NCBI RefSeq assembly: GCF_905404315.1
Contig: NC_066286.1
Location: 12,593,501-12,657,500, forward strand
Reading direction: 5' to 3'
Length of the DNA stretch: 64,000 nucleotides
DNA from: Leptidea sinapis
Taxonomy: Eukaryota > Arthropoda > Insecta > Lepidoptera > Pieridae
Part shown: piece after piece, positions 58,291-64,000 of the stretch
Numbering within the stretch: the first letter of the stretch is position 1
Layout of the letters: the number at the start of each line of letters is the position of its first letter
Translations under genes and position numbers: made by a program
Notes under the pieces: model-generated
The model's input: only the letters and a program-made list of their open reading frames with translations
What the model was told of the DNA's origin: nothing
Database searches by the model: none

Positions 58291-60234
58291 TTAATGGACT
58301 AGATGAATTTTCGGCTTGTAATATACTCGTATATACTAGGCGTTTTTATCCGGTGTGCCAATTCCAAATCTTTTAGGTCCATGCCTTTTTAATATAGGTA
58401 GGTATCAAACGATATAAGAATGGTTGAATTAATTTCATGATACTGTGTCAAAATTTGTAAATGTTTACTTTTAAACGATTATAACCAGAAGCGGTATCGG
58501 AATGCGGAAGTTCTTAGGCGAAGTGGCCTATCATTTTATCGAGTTGATTTTACGAGGAATATTTTCACCTCAGTTTTGGTATTAAAGCACGTAACTTAAG
58601 CTGTATAAGCGAGCTATGATAGCAGTATTAACATTTATTGCGGACCCTCTCGTTAAATATTGCTTCGCCGTCCTAATTCACACCATCCTGTGACGTCACG
58701 AACATAGCAAGATCGTTGGTACGTCATGTAATAATAATTTAAGTCATTTATTCATTTAGGTCAAAGTATCACAGTTAACACAGAAAAACATATTACAAAA
58801 TGGAAATTAATAAGAGTAGAGCTTTGAAAAGAGTGGCGAGAATCCCGGTACTACTCTTTTCAATAAATATTTAAAGCTTAATTATTTTTATTTATTGTAA
58901 TACAATATAAGCAAAGTGATGCAACAAAAATAGTCAAAAATTTCAACTTCTCAAGTGAAATGTTAAAAACATATAAGTAAATTATATATCTAATAAAACT
59001 TTAGAGGTATTGAGTACAGCCGATGCATCACTTCACACACACACACACACACTGTAAATACATAAAGATATTATAATAGTATATTATGATACAAGTGAGC
59101 TAAGCAGTCCGAGGCGTAGTCGAGGGCGTAAATCAGTGTAAATCGAGTGTCTAGTGAGCTAATTCCTCACGAGTTTCATGCACAATTTTTCAACACACTT
59201 GAAACAAACACAGCGAGGAAAAAACAAACATGTTTAAACAAAACAAATATAATGAAATTAGCGCGCAAGGTTTGTCTTGCACGCGCCAAATATAAGGCGA
59301 TTAATTACATACTCGTATAGCCAACCAGCCTACTTCAAAATTATAATTGTAGTGATAAAATACATATATTTTATAACAAAATATTGTGAATTATAAATAA
59401 TTTGATAATAATAAATATTTTTTCGTCTTAACTTGTACTCATTCCGAAAACCTCTTTGTTGTTATCAAAAAAAACCTGGTTAAATTGAAAATGCTTTGTT
59501 TACACTTGTATAATTTGCAGTTAGGTATTAACTTTGTAGGGATAATTCTATTATGCACCAATGTGTAATATTATTATGCACGCGTGTGTTATAATTGGGT
59601 TATAATGGCCCTAAGAACGATGTAATGAGGCTCACTTTACGAGCAAGTATTTGGAAAAATTTAAAGCTTTATAAACAACAGAAGCTCTCGATAACTGGAT
59701 CATCCAGTCTTCAAAGCGGTCCATTTTTAGAAATGTTGTTTTCTCAGCTGATGATAGGTACGTGCCTCTACAACTAACCTATTACGAATATATACTTCGA
59801 GTTCTGGGAAGATTTAGAAACTATATATTAAACATTTCTATCTACTATAATATATATGTTCCTACCATTGAAAATTCTTTCGATCTCACATTATAATTAA
59901 ACTAGCCTTATTATTATTAGATTTACAGTTTGTCAACATTTAAAGCTAAGTTAATACATTTACATCACCAAAAAGATAGAAGTTAGATTTCAATTCAATT
60001 CAGTAAATTCCCTGACAGAATGAAGACTTTATTTGAAGTATAAAAAAGTGACAAGTGTAAAGTTTTTCTAACTATAGCTATTTCAGACAGACCTATAGCT
60101 ATTTTGTGTTATTATATATTATTTTATTTATGAGATGAATGTTAAATCGCATTTCAAAAAGGTATAAGAACAAAGACAACGGTCTCAATTCACGGATGAG
60201 ATAAATACATACTTAATAGAAAAAAATTGATGGA
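58291..60234. other. Intergenic with microsatellite, no gene seen
   Basis: A short LINE/SINE 3'-end-like patch at about 58745-58865 (…agagtagagctttgaaaag…) and a (CA)n run of about 10 units at 59034-59053. The 60-codon frame at 59595 has no recognisable product. Confidence 0.35.
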
Positions 60235-60400
60235 GTGTTTTATGATTTCAAGAAAGCATTTGTTACCATTGAAATAGAAACGCTCTTGAATGGATTGGAC
60301 GAGTGTGGTATGTCACAGCCCCCACAACTGTTCTGTCACTTTTTAAACGAACTCAATGGCTGGCAGCTCAAAATAGCTTTAACAGCGTAATTGATTGTCA
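60235..60400 (+). pseudogene. LINE RT fragment (RTE-like)
   Basis: The plus frame reads F-Y-D-F-K-K-A-F-V-T-I-E-I-E-T-L-L-N-G-L-D-E-C-G, matching the D-F-x-K-A-F-D-S/T-x motif (first catalytic Asp block) of LINE reverse transcriptases. About 50 codons, both ends lost. Confidence 0.55.
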
Positions 60401-60527
60401 GGGGCAAAGGTGAGTCTAGAACCTCGGCATAGTTGTACGACAAAGAGAAGCGAAATACCAGTCAAAAGTCTAGTTGACGGACTTCTGACAAATGTCGAAC
60501 GGCCGTTTTAACCACGAACGATTTTGG

Positions 60528-60668
60528 AGAGATAACACGTCCTGAGGATGTCTCGTGTAGAGGCGAAACACGTGTCGAATTGTTTAAAAACAAATATTGG
60601 CGGAATTAACACTAAAGAAAACTTAAATCATTTGTATAATTATGGATTTCCGCAAAGTAACGCCTACT
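60528..60668. repeat. Interspersed inverted-repeat element, copy 2
   Basis: Core cctgaggatgtctcgtgtag at 60541 and right end …ggatttccgcaaagtaacgc…, the inverse of the left end of copy 1 at 367. The left arm is missing or diverged. Confidence 0.55.
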
Positions 60669-60969
60669 TCAATATTTTTTTTAATAACCTATCTATCCTT
60701 AGTTTAACCAACTAGGGGTAGACAAGTGTATCCTTTTACGCTTAGTTACATTTGAATAACCCATCGACATAAAGCATTGGACTATAACTATAATGGCCTA
60801 AACTATGGATAGATAAGTTCTTGTCATTAAGCGGTGACAGCAATGTATCCGGAACTAGAGATCGTTATTGGAAACGGCCGTAAGTGACGAGTGCTAGTGG
60901 TCGGTAACAACGGAACCTCGCCTTCTACAATACACAATACAATTATAATTACCATTAATAAATTGATTT

Positions 60970-61066
60970 TCAATTTTGCTGTTGGGCCTTTTTTTGGCGA
61001 GTATTAATTTCCACGACTGTACCAGTCTGTCCACGTTTGCCACCAAACATGTACTTGCGTTTACCA
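60970..61066 (-). CDS. Terminal exon of an unrecognised gene, basic C-terminus
   Basis: Minus strand: the acceptor ttttttcttacag ends next to 61066. The exon begins with one base completing a codon, then G-K-R-K-Y-M-F-G-G-K-R-G-Q-T-G-T-V-V-E-I and ends Q-K-K-A-Q-Q-Q-N-stop (TGA 60972-60970). The phase needed from upstream is 2, which is exactly what the exon candidate ending at 62113 provides (…Y-I-S-GA|T, giving Asp). Strongly basic, no membrane segment. Family not recognised. Confidence 0.5.
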
Positions 61067-62112
61067 CTGTAAGAAAAAAATATTAAGAAGAGTTACTAGT
61101 TAATAAGAGTTGGTTAGCTGCGTTAACCATGTTGCATCACAGGTGATATCTTATAGACCTTCAGCGAAATGAAATTAAGTAAATGAATGGAAGCCGTGTT
61201 ACAATGCCTCAATATGGTATGGTATATCTACTGCGGAAACTCCTCAACATCTCGCAACTATAACAATAAAAAAATAACTCTCCGGGTGTGCCGGCAGAAG
61301 TGAAAACTTGAACATTAAAGTTGTGCATTTTTGAATATTTTGTAATGGCTAGGGAATACTTTCGCACGAATTGCTTTATTTATTAGTATAAAAGTACTAG
61401 CATTTATGTGTTTGAATACAATATTAAAAATTACAATTTATATTACATAACAAATTTAACACTTCAGAACTATTACAATTATTTTACATTAAAAAGTTTA
61501 TCTCTCAGAAAAATCAATTTACATCCATAATTTCAACGACTGTCTGACGAATTTTCGATCAGATCACGTGTCCTGACGCGAGTTTAACATTTTATACCCA
61601 TCCCAAGAAAAGTGCTCAAAGCAAAGCGCCACTAAAGAAGTTTACACTTCAAGTACGCAACTGCGTTTCTTGTGAAACTTGATGTTATTCATTTTAGTCC
61701 TTTCTGGACTTAATAAAACTAATGGTACTTCGGACGTCTACCACTTGGTAAACCAAAGAAAACTCTTTTGATACCAGAATCTTCTTGCATCCTATCCTCA
61801 TGGCCAACATAGTCTCGTGGATTTGTGGATAGTGAATTTGTCAACGACGCGCATCAGTTCAAGTTTTGGGCGACGGTCGGCAGTTACAGCCAACCTATGG
61901 TATCCAATTAAGTCCAATGGAGACGTTGGACCAAGTAGGACCTGGTCACCGTCACCTAAGCGTCACGAACAATGTATCCGAAGTTGCAAGGGCATCTGCA
62001 TTATGGCCACAGTGGTAATAATTTTGCATCAGCTGGATGGATGGGCTGCTTTTTCGATATTGCATAATAAAACTTGATTCTAAGTTCAGATTAGCGAGCT
62101 TAATCAACTTAC

Positions 62113-62202
62113 TCAGATATATATGTGTCGGAACAGCCAGAATCGCGTAAACTAAAGATGATGTTCTCCCCCAGATCGTATGTGGTACGGGGGCGCCGAA
62201 AC
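62113..62202 (-). CDS. Internal exon candidate of the same gene
   Basis: Minus-strand frame F-R-R-P-R-T-T-Y-D-L-G-E-N-I-I-F-S-L-R-D then S-G-C-S-D-T-Y-I-S, ending TCTGA|GTAAGT, a strong donor in phase 2 that fits the exon at 60970-61066. The acceptor is uncertain; gcaaag next to 62202 is a poor site. A family A repeat begins only about 35 bp upstream of it (from about 62235), so the original acceptor region may have been altered by the insertion. It is not in phase with the donor at 63030, so if both belong together at least one exon is missing between them. Confidence 0.4.
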
Positions 62203-62234
62203 CTTTGCAAACATAACTTGTTAATTATTTTCAA

Positions 62235-62560
62235 TGAGAAGAAGTAACGAGTGGAGCAAGACATTAACCTGATGATAAGCGATACGTCGTTTTTATTACA
62301 ATGGAGTGTCACTCAGGATTGTAAATAAACCTAAATTTCTAAGCGGTATCGCAGTTGCGCTCGTCAGCTTGAGTCATAAGATGTTAAGTCTCCTTAGTCT
62401 ATTAATTTTATTACCTACGGCCCTCTTTGAACCGAAACATAAGTAGTGCTAAGCCATTACTGCTTGCCGGTAAAGTGGTGCCGGTGTGATATGGCACGCG
62501 TCTAGCGGACATTTTGTGCTACCAAGCCTCTGGTAAATAATATACCAAACATACCAAGAA
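62235..62560 (+). repeat. Interspersed repeat family A, copy 2
   Basis: Diverged copy: gagtgtcactcaggattgta, …ataagatgttaagtctcctt…, …ctttgaaccgaaacataagt…. Same orientation as the others. Confidence 0.6.
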
Positions 62561-63029
62561 GTTTGCTTAACTTGTAAATAATAGATTGGTAAGCACATAA
62601 CATTCTATTAACTTGTTGGTCTCTGCACTGTTTCGGCCATGTGGCGAAATTTTATCGAATCGATCGGAAAACCGAAATAAGTGTTTTTCTGAATTACTTC
62701 GAAATTCCGAGTTCGATCAATTGAACTCAAAGATTCTTTATGAGGCTCAAAAAACCCAGGTGAAAATCGGTTCATTCATTCAAAAGTTATTGCCGTTTGA
62801 AAATTCAAGAAATAGTATTTCATCACACTTCGCTTTCGAGCTCGAAAGTCTGGTAACATGACATTACATATGACGATTTTGAGCTCTTCGAGCTCACTTG
62901 CCGTATTAGTTGGATCAAATCGTAAGAGCTAAAATTGAATTGTTTGGGATGTAATTCGGTATTCTTGGTGTTTTATTACTGGGAAGTGATAACTGCCGCC
63001 CATGGAAATTAAAAAGAAAAAATAATTAC

Positions 63030-63195
63030 CAAGTGCTGTCATGACGTAGACACCGAACAAGAAAGTTCCAGATAAAGTCCAGAACTGTCCAGGTTTGATA
63101 TTAGCTCCGTGTCCCACCGCCTCTACAGTCAACTTCCTTTCCTGTTCTATTCGCTTCTCTATCGCGTATTTCCATTTTGGGGACACAGGTGTAAT
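63030..63195 (-). CDS. Internal exon of an unrecognised single-pass membrane protein
   Basis: Minus strand: acceptor aggttatttcag|ATT, donor CACTTG|gtaatt; 166 bp, starting in phase 0 and ending in phase 1. It encodes I-T-P-V-S-P-K-W-K-Y-A-I-E-K-R-I-E-Q-E-R-K-L, A-V-G-H-G-A-N-I-K-P-G-Q-F, then the hydrophobic W-T-L-S-G-T-F-L-F-G-V-Y-V-M-T-A-L. A basic, charged N-terminal helix followed by a membrane segment suggests a small membrane protein. I do not recognise it, and whether it is spliced to the exons at 62.1 and 61.0 kb is uncertain. Confidence 0.55.
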
Positions 63196-63220
63196 CTGAA
63201 ATAACCTTAAATTGTAAAAT

Positions 63221-63300
63221 ACAAGTTCAAATTCAAATTGATGTATTTTTATTTATTCGAAATACGATTTTAAACCACTGATTGAACGTTAAAATTTATA
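63221..63300 (-). repeat. CR1-type LINE 3' tail fragment
   Basis: …ttcaaattcaaattgatgta… and …cactgattgaacgttaaaat… parallel the 3' ends at 34255-34320 and 41000-41060. About 80 bp. Confidence 0.55.
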
Positions 63301-63329
63301 GAAGGCTAAAATGTATCTCAACTGTCTTG

Positions 63330-63590
63330 TGTGTCTTGCCCATTACAATGCAGTGCCGCTCAGGATTCTTGAATAACCCCAAAAATTCTGAGCGGCACTA
63401 CAACTGCGCTCGTCATCTTAATACATAAGATGATAAGTCTCATTTGCCCGATAATTTCACTAGCTACGGCGCCCTTCAGACCGAAACACAGTAATGCTTA
63501 CTGCTTCACGACAGAAATAGGCGGCGTTGTGGTACCCATAATCTAGCCGGCATCCTGTGCAAAGGAGACTAACTGGTAAAAACCGCCACT
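63330..63590 (+). repeat. Interspersed repeat family A, copy 3 (best preserved)
   Basis: Contains a self-complementary block, gtgccgctcag (63352) … ctgagcggcac (63388), then …gataagtctcatttgcccga…, …cactagctacggcgcccttc… and …tagccggcatcctgtgcaaa…. No coding frame. It lies in the intron upstream of the exon at 63030-63195. Confidence 0.7.
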
Positions 63591-63599
63591 GGTAAAACC

Positions 63600-64000
63600 T
63601 TATGTAAGAATATAATATTAATATAATATAATATGGAATATAATATTAATATAATATATATGCCTATATTTTATGTGAGACCTCTAGTAATACATCGTTG
63701 AAATAACATTCAATTTTTGTTTCAAATTCATTAACAAGCACAGACATTTGTTTTTTAGGTAAGTATAAACATTAAGGCTAACATTATTATATTTTAATAT
63801 AAATCAGTATTCATAATTCTCCAACTGAACTTTTGTTTGGAACAATGCAAACCTGCCTAATCTTACTGTACAGATATATATCTTCCATATCCACAAGCCA
63901 AGGCTTAAACTATAGCCGAGTAATGGTCTAACTCCTGATTAATTAGTTACAAGGAATCTCCGGACACTTCCCTTAATTTATCTTCTCTAGCACACTTAGT
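63600..64000. other. Right edge, A+T-rich intron or intergenic
   Basis: Irregular ATA/TAT repeats (…aatataatattaatataata…) at 63608-63660; no exon seen. Confidence 0.4.

Noticed and set aside
61817..62077. 86-codon plus frame and several minus frames with protein-like stretches
   Set aside because: No phase-compatible splice sites and no recognised family; possibly an old pseudogene, but not supportable.
63030..63195. Direct splicing of this exon to the terminal exon at 60970-61066
   Set aside because: The phases differ (1 versus 2); the joined frame would lose the G-K-R-K-Y reading and give an unremarkable sequence.
1..64000. CRISPR array, operon, riboswitch, attachment site or replication origin
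   Set aside because: No regularly spaced repeats, no prokaryotic gene layout; the window is eukaryotic with introns and eukaryotic transposable elements.

Overview
The window reads as nuclear DNA of an insect, most probably a moth or butterfly. It is A+T-rich and intron-bearing, has short exons with GT-AG junctions, and is crowded with remains of transposable elements of the kinds that fill lepidopteran genomes: Helitron, mariner, Tc1, Jockey/CR1/RTE LINEs, a Penelope relic, BEL/Pao and MITEs. No bacterial, organellar or CRISPR-like organisation is visible. The species cannot be named from the sequence alone.

Host genes take up little space. At the left edge is the 3' end of a mitochondrial DnaJ/Hsp40 gene of the Tid1/DNAJA3 type (l(2)tid), on the plus strand. 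It has one shared exon (947-1052) and two phase-compatible alternative terminal exons. One (1230-1561) encodes a tail with a membrane-spanning stretch; the other (5103-5236) encodes a soluble lysine-rich tail. At 49.26-49.67 kb on the minus strand lie the last two exons of an unrecognised multi-pass membrane protein. At 61.0-63.2 kb on the minus strand are three exon candidates of one or two unrecognised genes. Weaker first-exon candidates lie at 11.48 kb (minus) and 36.6 kb (plus).

Most of the rest is mobile DNA in layers. 7-15 kb: a hAT-like MITE, a tRNA-B-box-bearing foldback element, an RTE relic, a 0.6-kb element with palindromic ends, a Helitron Rep relic and a complete-looking short non-autonomous Helitron. 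16.4-17.4 kb: a Penelope-like GIY-YIG relic beside a mariner relic. 21-27.9 kb: RTE, CR1-type and Tc1 relics and a nearly whole but dead mariner. 29-32.5 kb: a three-layer nest, in which a LINE is split by a second LINE that is itself split by a 247-bp insertion with a CCTA duplication. 34-41 kb: two near-identical CR1-type 3' ends in inverted orientation, a MITE and another LINE relic. 42.2-46.6 kb: a long Jockey element with an intact zinc-knuckle ORF1 and a broken ORF2, followed by several LINE 3' ends. 50.5-57.25 kb: a full-length BEL/Pao retrotransposon on the minus strand with 468-bp LTRs that differ at one visible position and a TATAT target duplication, yet with four coding lesions.

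I found no convincing new multi-gene system. The observations most worth following are the membrane-tailed Tid isoform, the contrast between young LTRs and a damaged coding region in the BEL element, the nested insertions, and the unrecognised membrane-protein exons.
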